A model generated the notes under the pieces. That model saw nothing but the letters and a program-made list of their open reading frames with translations. It was not told the origin of the DNA and made no database searches. Positions 33,541 to 41,949 of a stretch of 64,000 nucleotides of DNA are shown in pieces (position 1 is the first letter of the stretch; the number at the start of each line of letters is the position of its first letter). Source of the DNA: Paenibacillus tuaregi (GTDB lineage: Bacteria > Bacillota > Bacilli > Paenibacillales > Paenibacillaceae); NCBI RefSeq assembly GCF_900086655.1, contig NZ_LT575476.1:4651405-4715404 (forward strand), in the 5' to 3' direction. Position numbers and translations under genes: made by a program.

Positions 33541-34518
33541 TTACACCTCCGGTGTGGTGTTCAGTGGCTTCAGCTTCGCCTCAATCTCGGCCCTGCGGGG
33601 CTCAAGGAACGGCGGAAGCGCCAGAGACTCACCTAAATGCTCCATCTCCTCATCCGTTGCAAAGCCTGGACCATCGGTAGCAAACTCAAAGAGGATGCCA
33701 TTTGGCTCGCGGAAATAAAGCGAATGGAAATAGAAACGGTCCACATAACCCGAGTTCGGAAACTGGACCTCGCTAATTTTGCTGATCCACGCATGGAGCT
33801 CCTCATCGTTGTCGACCCGGAAGGCCACATGGTGCACCCCGCCACGGCCAAGCCGTTCACGAGACAGGTCATTCCGCTCCTCTACATGGACTTCGGTTCC
33901 ACTTCCCCCTTCACCGGTCTCGAAGACGAGGATGTCCGGCTGCCCGCTCACCAGAGAAGGATACTGGCCTTTTCTCCGGAAGCCCAGCAGTTCCTCAAGC
34001 ACAGCCGTTGTCGGCTTCGGATCCTGTACCGTCAGCCGTACAGGGCCAAGACCAACAATACCGAATTCCTGCGGAACCGGGCTCTTCGGCCAAGGACGGC
34101 CGCCCGCCACGCCTGTATTATTCTCATCGGAGACGAGGATGAAACGCCCTCCCTCCCGATCTCTGAATGGTAGTGCGGCCCTTCCCCCAATCCGGGTCAA
34201 CTCATCCTGGTCGACACCATGCTTGGCAAGCCGCTCTTTCCAATAAGACAATGCCTGGTCACTGGGTACCCGCAGGGACAAGGCGGAAATGCTGCTCACT
34301 CCCTCACGGTTCTGCCCAGCCATTGGGATTTCAAAGAAAGTAAGCTCGGTACCCGGATTACCCTCTTCATCGCCATAAAACAAGTGGTAGACACCGGTAT
34401 CATCCTGATTGACCGTCTTCTTGATCAACCGGAGGCCCAGCACCTTGGTGTAGAACTCATAGTTCTGTGATGCATTCGCAGTAATCGCCGACACGTGGTG
34501 AATCCCTTTTAATTCCAT
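33541..34518 (-). CDS. MhqO/MhqA-like ring-cleaving dioxygenase
   Basis: A 325-residue two-domain VOC dioxygenase of the hydroquinone-specific type. IHHVSAIT and VHHVAFRVDND supply metal histidines and GILFEFATDGPGF the glutamate; GFATDEE is typical of MhqO/MhqA. It should cleave hydroquinones and so detoxify quinones, as in the MhqR regulon of Bacillus. AGGAGG precedes the ATG. It sits a short distance from catDE, forming an electrophile-defence neighbourhood. Which paralogue it matches best is not decided. Confidence 0.88.
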   Translation of the reverse strand: MELKGIHHVSAITANASQNYEFYTKVLGLRLIKKTVNQDDTGVYHLFYGDEEGNPGTELTFFEIPMAGQNREGVSSISALSLRVPSDQALSYWKERLAKHGVDQDELTRIGGRAALPFRDREGGRFILVSDENNTGVAGGRPWPKSPVPQEFGIVGLGPVRLTVQDPKPTTAVLEELLGFRRKGQYPSLVSGQPDILVFETGEGGSGTEVHVEERNDLSRERLGRGGVHHVAFRVDNDEELHAWISKISEVQFPNSGYVDRFYFHSLYFREPNGILFEFATDGPGFATDEEMEHLGESLALPPFLEPRRAEIEAKLKPLNTTPEV

Positions 34519-34607
34519 ACCTGCTTCCTCCTGTTCACCTGCTGTATAAGTTGAGACGGAGATCGCGCAGTTCCCTTCCCACTTTTACAGTTTATTTAAT
34601 TAAGTAC

Positions 34608-34636
34608 ATTATATAATAAAATTCACTAATTTACAA
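34608..34636 (-). promoter_or_regulatory. Promoter of the MhqO-like gene
   Basis: TTGTAA (34631-34636) and a perfect TATAAT (34608-34613) are 17 bases apart on the minus strand, about 90 bases upstream of the start codon. The region is very AT-rich. Confidence 0.75.
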
Positions 34637-34656
34637 AAAGTAAGTCACTTTCCATC

Positions 34657-35736
34657 TCAGATAAGATATTTACCACCGCTTGCCCAGACCTGCAATTCTA
34701 ATTCTCGCTTTATACCCATTTCCATTCTTGCTCTTAATTGCATATATTTATCCATCAGCGGATGATTATATCCAAAGAAAGTGCTGATTCTGCCTGTCAG
34801 CGCATCATCCTTATGCTCGTTACTCCATTGAAACAGCTCCTGGAAAAGATCGATTACTGACTCTTGATTGAGCGGGGAAAACCTTACCGGGTGCGGAATA
34901 TCAGCCAGCTTCAATTCCAACAGGTCGTGCAAAACATGAAGCCAATGTTCCATCGTTCGTTTATCAGGGACCTGGTCTGCATGCTTCTGTTCAACAGGCA
35001 TCCGGGCTTTGATATCCGAGATGAGTTCCTTGAACGTCAGCTGGGCCATTTGCATGGACATATACCCCCACCAATGGCTCCCTGTTCCACTGCTGTACAT
35101 TTCCCAAAACGGTTCCATTAATATAGATTTAACTTGATTCTTCTGGGTACTGCCAAACATGGAAATGCCGAGGACCAGCCCCGCATTACAATCCGTTGAA
35201 GCCTGCTCCCCCCATGCAAGCAGCCTGGGAACGATTTGTTCGTTAGCGAATTTAAAGCTCAAAGCGGGCAAAAGCTCAGGGAAAAGCGGCTGCCCGTATG
35301 CCTTGTCCAACTCATTCGCCAACCGCTCTCCATGCGATTCACAAGGAAGATGCAGCAGTCCTAGACAAGCACTTGTACACAAATGCCATTCGTCAGCAAC
35401 GATGCAATCCACCATGTAATCGATATATTTCTCATACCCCATATATCCCATTACATGAAGAACCTCGTCAGGCATTCCTTCCTTAAGCTGTCCCTGTTCA
35501 AAGCAAAAACGATCGATTTCCTCCGCTAGGGCGAGGTCTCCGCATCTCATAACAGGGTCAAGCAGCAGCGTATACTTGTAATCGGAAGCATGCTCCGTGA
35601 ACATTTCAAATAAAGCCGCTGCATCCTCCCGGTCTCCATACTTGGAGGTTATGCGGCAATAGGATGCAAGAACGCTTGCATCTGTCTTTTGACCGGATTT
35701 CAACAGCTGGATAAGCTTTTCTGTGTTTGGTATCAT
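34657..35736 (-). CDS. Hypothetical 359-residue soluble protein, possible helical repeats
   Basis: I do not recognise this protein. It has no signal peptide or membrane segment, is acidic, and is predicted to be mostly helical with repeating pairs of helices (SLALAEEIDRFCFE-like and ACLGLLHLPCESHGE-like), which suggests a HEAT- or TPR-like scaffold. It has several Cys and Trp residues (SHWWGYMSMQMAQL). CAGGAGTG precedes the ATG. It lies between the MhqO-like gene and tmrB on the same strand but is separated from both by promoter-like gaps, so no function can be drawn from context. Confidence 0.72.
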   Translation of the reverse strand: MIPNTEKLIQLLKSGQKTDASVLASYCRITSKYGDREDAAALFEMFTEHASDYKYTLLLDPVMRCGDLALAEEIDRFCFEQGQLKEGMPDEVLHVMGYMGYEKYIDYMVDCIVADEWHLCTSACLGLLHLPCESHGERLANELDKAYGQPLFPELLPALSFKFANEQIVPRLLAWGEQASTDCNAGLVLGISMFGSTQKNQVKSILMEPFWEMYSSGTGSHWWGYMSMQMAQLTFKELISDIKARMPVEQKHADQVPDKRTMEHWLHVLHDLLELKLADIPHPVRFSPLNQESVIDLFQELFQWSNEHKDDALTGRISTFFGYNHPLMDKYMQLRARMEMGIKRELELQVWASGGKYLI

Positions 35737-35773
35737 CGCTACACTCCTGTATATATGTATGATTAATATGAGT

Positions 35774-35803
35774 CTACATAAAATGAACTTATAAAAGTTA
35801 CCC
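35774..35803. repeat. Solo end of the long-hairpin element
   Basis: The 30 bases at 35774-35803 match the left end of the element at 10815-10844 with two changes; the shared block includes AAATGAACTTAT. No element interior or right end follows. The tmrB stop codon (35798-35800) lies within it. Confidence 0.75.
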
Positions 35804-36394
35804 GAACCACCGGATATGCTTAAGCTGTGTAGTGATCCGATCCATCGTCTTCTTCAGCCCGCCCCTTGAATCCGGCTCAAGCTCTATATGAAGATGTGCT
35901 GCAATACGCTCAGCAGCCTCCGCAATCGTAAGATTATCCGTGTTCAGATGACAGGCAAAAGTCTCATCTGCCAGGCTCTTCACACATCTGTCGATCTGCT
36001 GCGCAGCCCAGGAACCCTGGCCCTCGAACCGGCTTCGCAATCTCTTCAGCAGCACCTCTCTGGACACGGTTAAAGTAAAGTGATGAACATCGAGCCCGCT
36101 TCTCTTCAGCCTGCCGACAAGTTCATCCCAGTATCCGGGATCAGTCACGGTCATGGGTACGATCAGTGTTCCGTCGTAACCCGAAGCGATATAGGTTAAC
36201 ATCTCGTAGTTAATCCCTCTCCACACCGGGTGCTCCTGAAAATCCGGTCGTGCCATCTCCTGCGGGATATTGGTCCGGATATAGTAACCCGCGTTCTCGG
36301 GATCGAATACAAAGGACCGCGGGATTCTCCGGTGCAGCTCATAAGCGGTCTGTGTCTTGCCTGCCCCAAAAGCGCCGTTCAGCCATATGATCAT
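35798..36394 (-). CDS. tmrB: TmrB-like tunicamycin-resistance ATP-binding protein
   Basis: A 198-residue P-loop protein. The N-terminal Walker A INGAFGAGKTQ-type motif reads LNGAFGAGKTQTAYELHRR. Later blocks IVPMTVTDPGYW, VHHFTL and SWAAQQIDRC, and the C-terminal amphipathic helix LKHIR, match Bacillus subtilis TmrB closely as I recall it. TmrB confers tunicamycin resistance by binding the drug at the membrane. GGGAGTG precedes the ATG. The last codon and stop lie in a solo end of the long-hairpin element, so the native C-terminus may have been altered by one or two residues. Confidence 0.9.
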   Translation of the reverse strand: MIIWLNGAFGAGKTQTAYELHRRIPRSFVFDPENAGYYIRTNIPQEMARPDFQEHPVWRGINYEMLTYIASGYDGTLIVPMTVTDPGYWDELVGRLKRSGLDVHHFTLTVSREVLLKRLRSRFEGQGSWAAQQIDRCVKSLADETFACHLNTDNLTIAEAAERIAAHLHIELEPDSRGGLKKTMDRITTQLKHIRWFG

Positions 36395-36490
36395 ATCGTC
36401 ACTCCCTAAGTTCAGTTCTATATTCTAGACGCATTCCCCCGTCAAATGTTCTGCCCGGCCATCCTCCGCCCTGCTGCGCCATGCACAGCA

Positions 36491-36520
36491 AAGCCCGAAG
36501 CAGTGTTCTGCTTCGGGCTT
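36491..36520 (-). terminator. Terminator of the copper operon
   Basis: A perfect 13-bp stem AAGCCCGAAGCAG (36491-36503) pairs with 36508-36520 around TGTT; the minus strand continues CTTTGC. It ends the copZ-copA-lipoprotein transcript. Confidence 0.8.
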
Positions 36521-36538
36521 GAGTTGTTGGTTTACTTG

Positions 36539-37426
36539 TTAGGATACCTTTACTACAAAAGGAACCACGAACACTTTACCTTGATGCTGGAACTGTCCCC
36601 ATATTTTATATACTCCTGCCTTCGGGAAGGTAGTCATGAACTGGGCAGCTGGTCCGGTCGACGATTCGTTCATCGGATGCACATGAAAATACTGCTCCGT
36701 ATCCTCACTCATGATGACCACATGTCCTACTGCTCCCAAGTACGGTTCCAGATCATCCACCGGTTTGGCCGAGGCAGCGTCTGAGATCCGGAAAGTCAGC
36801 ATCGACTCCGAGCCCGCTTTCAGGGAATCAGCCGAGAGAACTGCGGTATAGCCGTCCACGGTCTTCTCCAGCTTGGAATCAGGCGTTATGGCGGCCTGCG
36901 GGAACGCTTTACCCTGTACTTTAACCCATGTAGTTATGGTTGCAGCAGACTGGCCTGTCGGGATAAAATCTGCAACCAGCTTGTAATCTCCCCCTGCCGG
37001 GAAGGAGGTCTCTACTTCGAACTGGCCGTCGCCCTTGTACTCAGGATGAATGTGGTCGAAGTAAGACAAATCTTTGCTTACCATAATCAGATGCATCTTC
37101 TTCTCATGATTCAGATCAAAGCTTTGGATAGGCTTGCCCTGTCCATCCATAACCTTAAGAGAAACCACGGCATTGGTGCTGGCTTGAGGCTGCTCCGGGG
37201 AGAACCTCCAATCCACTTCGATGTTAGCAGACTGTTCCCCAATACCGGACTCCTTGTGTTCTCCGTGCTCCATATCATGTCCCCCCTCTGCCTTCTGGCT
37301 ATCATCCGCATGGCTTCCTGCCGGTGTTGCCTGCTGCCCATCATGCTGCCGGCTCTCCGCTTTCCCGCAGGCAGCCAATAGGAGAGCGGCCGAGAGCATT
37401 ACAATGATTAGCTTGTTCATGTTCAT
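36539..37426 (-). CDS. His/Met-rich lipoprotein with YtkA-like domain, copper-operon partner
   Basis: A 295-residue exported lipoprotein. A signal peptide ends in the lipobox LLAAC with Cys20 as the lipid anchor. A linker rich in His, Glu and Asp (HDMEHGEHKES) suggests metal binding, and a YtkA/FixH-like beta-sandwich follows, with FDHIHPEY and FHVHPMNES as further histidine motifs. It is the third gene behind copZ and copA, so extracellular copper binding or delivery is the natural reading. No ribosome binding site lies directly before the ATG. The nearest one (37476-37484) is separated from it by a 12-bp hairpin. Confidence 0.82.
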   Translation of the reverse strand: MNMNKLIIVMLSAALLLAACGKAESRQHDGQQATPAGSHADDSQKAEGGHDMEHGEHKESGIGEQSANIEVDWRFSPEQPQASTNAVVSLKVMDGQGKPIQSFDLNHEKKMHLIMVSKDLSYFDHIHPEYKGDGQFEVETSFPAGGDYKLVADFIPTGQSAATITTWVKVQGKAFPQAAITPDSKLEKTVDGYTAVLSADSLKAGSESMLTFRISDAASAKPVDDLEPYLGAVGHVVIMSEDTEQYFHVHPMNESSTGPAAQFMTTFPKAGVYKIWGQFQHQGKVFVVPFVVKVS

Positions 37427-37433
37427 AATATAG

Positions 37434-37468
37434 GAACTGAACGCCCTAACGGTTAAGGCGTTCAGTTC
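37434..37468 (-). other. Hairpin between ribosome binding site and start of lipoprotein gene
   Basis: GAACTGAACGCC (37434-37445) and GGCGTTCAGTTC (37457-37468) form a perfect 12-bp stem with an 11-base loop. The only good Shine-Dalgarno (AAAGGAGTG on minus) lies on its far side. There is no T-run, so it is not an ordinary terminator. Confidence 0.7.
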
Positions 37469-37513
37469 AACACCACACTCCTTTACATTCCATTTATGAC
37501 GATTTAGGGAAAC

Positions 37514-39946
37514 TTACAATTTCACCTTTTGCAGACGAAGCGCATTGAGGACGACCGATACCGAGCTCAGTGCCATAGCTGCCCCAGCTAGCCATGGAGC
37601 CAGGAAGCCAAGTGCGGCTACCGGAATGCCGATAACATTATAGGCCAGTGCCCAGAACAGATTTTGCTTGATGTTCAGCATGGTCTTCTTACTCATGTAT
37701 ACCGCATCTGGAATGCTGTTAAGGTCTCCCCGCATCAGGGTCACATCCGCCGCTTCCATCGCCACATCGGTCCCTGTGCCAATGGCCATTCCGATATCAG
37801 CTGTGGCCAAGGCGGGTGCGTCATTAATACCGTCTCCAACCATAGCCACCTTGCGGCCGCTCTCCTGAAGTGCCTTCACTTCGGCAGCTTTGCCCTCCGG
37901 AAGTACTTCAGCCAGCACACGGTCAATTCCGACTTGAGCAGCAATCGCCTGAGCGGTACGCTCGTTGTCTCCCGTGATCATAACGACCTCAAGGCCAAGA
38001 GCCTTCATCCGCGCAACGGCTTCTTTGGACGTCTCCTTAATCGTATCGGCTACGGCTACAATCCCGGCATACTCCCCGTTCACCGCCACTAGCATTGCGG
38101 TCTTGCCCGCTGCTTCCAGCCTGCTCATTTCCTCATAGGCCATCTGTGCGGCAATGTCATACTTAGCCAGCAGCTTCCGTGTACCAATCAGCAGCTCTTG
38201 GCCCTGAACGACAGCACGGATGCCGTACCCTGGGATGGCTTCAAATTCTTCTGCTGCAGGCAGCTCTATACCCTTGGCACGGATGCCTTGCACGATCGCT
38301 TCCGCCAGCGGATGCTCCGAATTCTTCTCCGCAGCGCCTACCCATGGCAGCAGCTGCTGCCCGGTATACCTGCCAGCTGCAACAATCACATCGGTAAGCT
38401 CTGGCGTACCTTTGGTCACTGTGCCGGTTTTATCCAGTACAATGGTCTGAATCTGGTGGGTAGCCTCCAGATGCTCCCCGCCTTTGAACAGAATGCCTAG
38501 CTCTGCGGCGCGCCCCGAACCTGCCATAATGGAGGTAGGCGTAGCCAACCCGAGGGCACAAGGGCAGGCGATAACGAGCACGGCGATAGCTTTCTCAAGG
38601 GCGCTTGAGAAGTTGCCTGGTTCCACGGCAAAATACCATACCAGGAAGGTGACCACGGCAATTCCCACCACAATAGGGACAAAAATTCCCGAGATGACAT
38701 CTGCTACACGCTGAATCGGAGCTTTTGACCCCTGTGCCTCTTCTACAACCCGGATAATCTGGGATAGTGCCGTCTCGCGGCCGACCTTGGTCGCACGGAC
38801 TCTGAGCACCCCGTTCTTATTGATGGTTGCCCCGAATACCGGGCTGTCCGCACGCTTCTCCACCGGAAGACTCTCACCGGTCAGCATGGATTCATCAACC
38901 GAAGATACCCCTTCTGTAACCACGCCGTCCACAGGTACTTTCTCTCCCGGCTTTACAATAACAATATCTCCAACCACAACTTCCTCAATCGGAACAGAAA
39001 GCTCTTGTTCCCCTCGTACAACCAGAGCGGTCTTGGCCTGAAGACCCATCAGGGTCTTAATGGCTTCTGAAGACCTTCCCTTGGCAAGCGCCTCAAACAG
39101 CTTGCCGAGCAGAATCAAAGTAATCAGTACACTGCTGGTTTCGTAGTACAGCTGCACTTCGGAATGTCCATGAGCATTTAAGCTTTGAATTGACAGGTAC
39201 AAGCTGTAGAAGAATGCCGCTGAAGTTCCCAGAGCCACAAGCACATCCATATTGGCGCTGCCATTGCGCAGCGCCTTATAAGCTCCCTTATAGAACTGGG
39301 CCCCTATAATGAACTGAACCGGTGCGGCAAGAACAAGCTGGAACCAAGGATTCATGAACAGCTCAGGCAGCCAGATGAAGGAAGTAAACGAGAAGTGGCT
39401 TACCATCGCCCAGAGAAGCGGGAACGACAGGATTGCCGAGGCAATCAGCTTTCGCTTCTGTCTGACAATCTCTTTCTGACGGTGATCCCCTTCATCCTTC
39501 TTCTCTGTCTTCAGCGAAGCGTTGTAACCGATCTTCTCCACCTTATTGATCAAGTCCTGGACTGAAACCTCCCCGGGCGAGAATTCAACCTGAGCGGTCT
39601 CAAGTGCTAAATTCACTGAAGCCCTCTTCACACCGCTCATCTTGCTCAAGCCCTTCTCAATCCGTGTTGCACACGCGGCGCAGGTCATTCCGGTAATTTG
39701 GAAATCAACCGTCTCCTTAACCGTTCCATAACCAAGAGCTTCAATCTTCTGCTCAAGCTTCGCCGCGTCTACTACAGCTGGATTATAGGTCACAGAAGCC
39801 TTTTCCAAAGCAAAATTCACATTCGCTTCAGAGACCCCCTCCAACTTGCCAAGTCCTTTCTCAATCCGGTTGGCACACGCCGCACAGGTCATTCCGGTGA
39901 TCTGAAGAACAGCCTGCTCCTGTCCCAATTCCTTCGTCCCGTCCAT
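37514..39946 (-). CDS. copA: Copper-exporting P1B-type ATPase
   Basis: An 810-residue Cu+ pump. It has two N-terminal heavy-metal domains, each with GMTCAAC (Cys pairs 21/24 and 89/92), eight predicted membrane segments, the ion-path motif CPCALGLATP, the phosphorylated Asp in VLDKTGTVTKG, the TGE motif in LTGESLPVEK, and GDGINDAPAL in the hinge. It exports excess cuprous copper from the cytosol. AGGAGTGG precedes the ATG. It is co-transcribed with copZ just upstream and the lipoprotein downstream, behind a CsoR-type operator. Confidence 0.97.
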   Translation of the reverse strand: MDGTKELGQEQAVLQITGMTCAACANRIEKGLGKLEGVSEANVNFALEKASVTYNPAVVDAAKLEQKIEALGYGTVKETVDFQITGMTCAACATRIEKGLSKMSGVKRASVNLALETAQVEFSPGEVSVQDLINKVEKIGYNASLKTEKKDEGDHRQKEIVRQKRKLIASAILSFPLLWAMVSHFSFTSFIWLPELFMNPWFQLVLAAPVQFIIGAQFYKGAYKALRNGSANMDVLVALGTSAAFFYSLYLSIQSLNAHGHSEVQLYYETSSVLITLILLGKLFEALAKGRSSEAIKTLMGLQAKTALVVRGEQELSVPIEEVVVGDIVIVKPGEKVPVDGVVTEGVSSVDESMLTGESLPVEKRADSPVFGATINKNGVLRVRATKVGRETALSQIIRVVEEAQGSKAPIQRVADVISGIFVPIVVGIAVVTFLVWYFAVEPGNFSSALEKAIAVLVIACPCALGLATPTSIMAGSGRAAELGILFKGGEHLEATHQIQTIVLDKTGTVTKGTPELTDVIVAAGRYTGQQLLPWVGAAEKNSEHPLAEAIVQGIRAKGIELPAAEEFEAIPGYGIRAVVQGQELLIGTRKLLAKYDIAAQMAYEEMSRLEAAGKTAMLVAVNGEYAGIVAVADTIKETSKEAVARMKALGLEVVMITGDNERTAQAIAAQVGIDRVLAEVLPEGKAAEVKALQESGRKVAMVGDGINDAPALATADIGMAIGTGTDVAMEAADVTLMRGDLNSIPDAVYMSKKTMLNIKQNLFWALAYNVIGIPVAALGFLAPWLAGAAMALSSVSVVLNALRLQKVKL

Positions 39947-39973
39947 GCCGATCCACTCCTGTCTCCTAGGCGA

Positions 39974-40174
39974 TTATTTAACCTCGTACCCCTGATCCTC
40001 AATAGCTTCCTTCAACGTTTCCAATGAAATTTCAGCCTCATTATATTCCACTTCAACCGACTTCGCGGCCAGATTCACCTTGCCTGATGCCCCCGCCTCA
40101 CGCAGAGCCTTCTCAACCGAATTTACGCAATGTCCACAGGACATGCCCTCAACTTGTAACGTAACTTTATTCAT
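39974..40174 (-). CDS. copZ: Copper chaperone CopZ
   Basis: A 66-residue heavy-metal-associated domain protein. The copper-binding GMSCGHC places cysteines at 13 and 16, and the ferredoxin-like fold is complete, ending in IEDQGYEVK. It carries Cu+ to the N-terminal domains of CopA. AAGGAGG precedes the ATG. It is the first gene of the copper operon. Confidence 0.97.
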   Translation of the reverse strand: MNKVTLQVEGMSCGHCVNSVEKALREAGASGKVNLAAKSVEVEYNEAEISLETLKEAIEDQGYEVK

Positions 40175-40219
40175 TTATAGTTCCTCCTTCAGAATGGGTT
40201 ATCTCTTGATTTCATTTAT

Positions 40220-40248
40220 ACTATACCCCCCTATGGTATAAAAGTCAA
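40220..40248 (-). promoter_or_regulatory. copZA promoter with CsoR-type operator
   Basis: TTGACT (40243-40248) and TATAGT (40220-40225) are 17 bases apart on the minus strand. Between them lies the pseudo-palindrome ATACCCCCCTATGGTAT (40223-40239), the G-run-centred pattern of CsoR sites. Copper-induced derepression is expected; csoR itself is not in the window. Confidence 0.82.
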
Positions 40249-40307
40249 CAGACAAATCCCAATTTTTTCATCAGCTTCCCTCTCTTCATTTCCCACCAAG
40301 CCCAAAC

Positions 40308-40324
40308 TTTACAATACTTTTACG
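40308..40324 (+). promoter_or_regulatory. Candidate Pho box upstream of alkaline phosphatase
   Basis: TTTACA (40308-40313) and TTTACG (40319-40324) are direct repeats 11 bp apart, the spacing of PhoP binding sites in Bacillus. Only two repeats are clear, so affinity may be low. Confidence 0.55.
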
Positions 40325-40425
40325 AAAAGATGACCTTCCTCTTATATTTGAAGACTACCCTTATGGGTGTGACGACCAGTATTCGGGTGGAAGTCTCATA
40401 AGCACTTATTCTAAGGAGGTCAATA

Positions 40426-41802
40426 ATGATTAACAAACTATCCAAGAAAATCATCCCTACTGCACTCCTCACTTCTCTGGCAGTGACTGCAGCGTTATCA
40501 GGAGGAGTTGTCAGCTCAGCTCCAGCAGCCACACCTAAGAAGGACAACAATGAAATCCGCAATGTGATCTTCCTTATCGGGGACGGCATGGGCGTCTCCT
40601 ATACAACCGCTTACCGTTATTTGAAAGACAACCCGGCTACTCCTATTATGGAGAGAACCGAATTTGACAAATATCTGGTTGGCAACCAAATGACTTATCC
40701 GGAGGATGAGAAAGAGAACGTAACGGATTCTGCCTCTGCTGCTACGGCCATGTCAGCTGGGGTCAAGACCTACAATGCCGCGATCGCTGTAGACAATGAC
40801 CATACTGAGGTGAAGACCGTTCTGGAAGAAGCCAAGCGAGCGGGCAAATCTACAGGACTTGTGGCAACCTCGGAGATTACTCACGCGACACCTGCCGCTT
40901 TTGGTGCTCACGATATCAGCCGCAAGAATATGGACGCTATTGCGGATGATTATTACAACGAGAAAATTAACGGCAAGCACAAGGTCGATGTTCTGCTTGG
41001 CGGCGGGATGAGCAACTTCGTACGCAAAGACAAGAACCTGACTGACCTGTTCAAAAAAGACGGCTACAGCTATGTCACGAACCGCGATGATCTGCTTAAA
41101 GACAAAAACAAGCAGATTCTCGGCCTGTTCGCGTCCGGCGGTCTGGACAAAGCGATTGACCGCACCAACCAGACTCCTTCACTTGAAGAGATGACCAATA
41201 CGGCGATTTCCCGCTTAAACACGAACAAGAACGGTTTCTTCCTTATGGTGGAAGGCAGCCAGATTGACTGGGCTGGCCACGACAATGATATTGTAGGCTC
41301 CATGAGCGAAATGGCGGATTTCGAGAAAGCCTTCAAGGCTGCCATCGATTTTGCCAAGAAGGACGGGCACACTCTCGTTGTAGCAACCGCTGACCATTCC
41401 ACAGGCGGTCTCTCGGTTGCGGCTAACGGCAAATACAACTTCGATCCAGCCCCGATCAAAGCCGCCAAGCGGACGCCGGATTTCATCGCTACGGAAATTT
41501 TCGGTGGCGCCGATGTGGAAGCCACCCTGAAGAAGTATATTACCTTAACCCTGACTCCTGAGGAAATTCAGTCCGTGAAGGACGCGGAAGCCAAGAAGGA
41601 GAAGGATGCTACTGCAATCGACAACGCGATTGAGAAGATTTTTGATGTTCGTACGAATACAGGCTGGACCACTGGAGGACATACCGGCGAGGACGTGCCG
41701 GTCTATGCATACGGGCCAGGCAAGGAGAAATTCGCTGGACTGATTGATAATACGGACAATGCAAAAATTATCTTCCAAATTCTTAAGAACGGCAAAAAAT
41801 AA
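40426..41802 (+). CDS. Secreted alkaline phosphatase (PhoA/PhoB type)
   Basis: A 458-residue exported phosphomonoesterase. The Sec signal peptide covers about 1-34 with a likely cleavage after SSAPA-A. Catalytic features are Asp53 in FLIGDGMG, the nucleophile Ser102 in DSASAATAM, metal ligands in HATPAAFGAH and VEGSQIDWAGHDND, TADHSTGG and the late GGHTGEDVP. It releases phosphate from organic esters outside the cell and is probably induced by phosphate starvation through the Pho box upstream. AAGGAGG precedes the ATG. It is monocistronic, with a hairpin terminator at 41820-41850. Confidence 0.95.
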   Translation: MINKLSKKIIPTALLTSLAVTAALSGGVVSSAPAATPKKDNNEIRNVIFLIGDGMGVSYTTAYRYLKDNPATPIMERTEFDKYLVGNQMTYPEDEKENVTDSASAATAMSAGVKTYNAAIAVDNDHTEVKTVLEEAKRAGKSTGLVATSEITHATPAAFGAHDISRKNMDAIADDYYNEKINGKHKVDVLLGGGMSNFVRKDKNLTDLFKKDGYSYVTNRDDLLKDKNKQILGLFASGGLDKAIDRTNQTPSLEEMTNTAISRLNTNKNGFFLMVEGSQIDWAGHDNDIVGSMSEMADFEKAFKAAIDFAKKDGHTLVVATADHSTGGLSVAANGKYNFDPAPIKAAKRTPDFIATEIFGGADVEATLKKYITLTLTPEEIQSVKDAEAKKEKDATAIDNAIEKIFDVRTNTGWTTGGHTGEDVPVYAYGPGKEKFAGLIDNTDNAKIIFQILKNGKK

Positions 41803-41818
41803 TTAGCCACTACAAGCG

Positions 41819-41855
41819 GGAGCACCCCCAGTCAGATGAACTGAGGGTGCTCTTG
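41819..41855 (+). terminator. Terminator after alkaline phosphatase
   Basis: GAGCACCCCCAGTCAG folds with ACTGAGGGTGCTC, with slight bulging, followed by TTGCTTGTT. It may serve both convergent genes. Confidence 0.7.
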
Positions 41856-41949
41856 CTTGTTCCTAGCTGTAAGTCATATAAGTAAACCGGCTGCATAATT
41901 CCGGTCCATCAATGGGTTGATTCTAGTACTGCTGCGAACGCTGTTTCAG

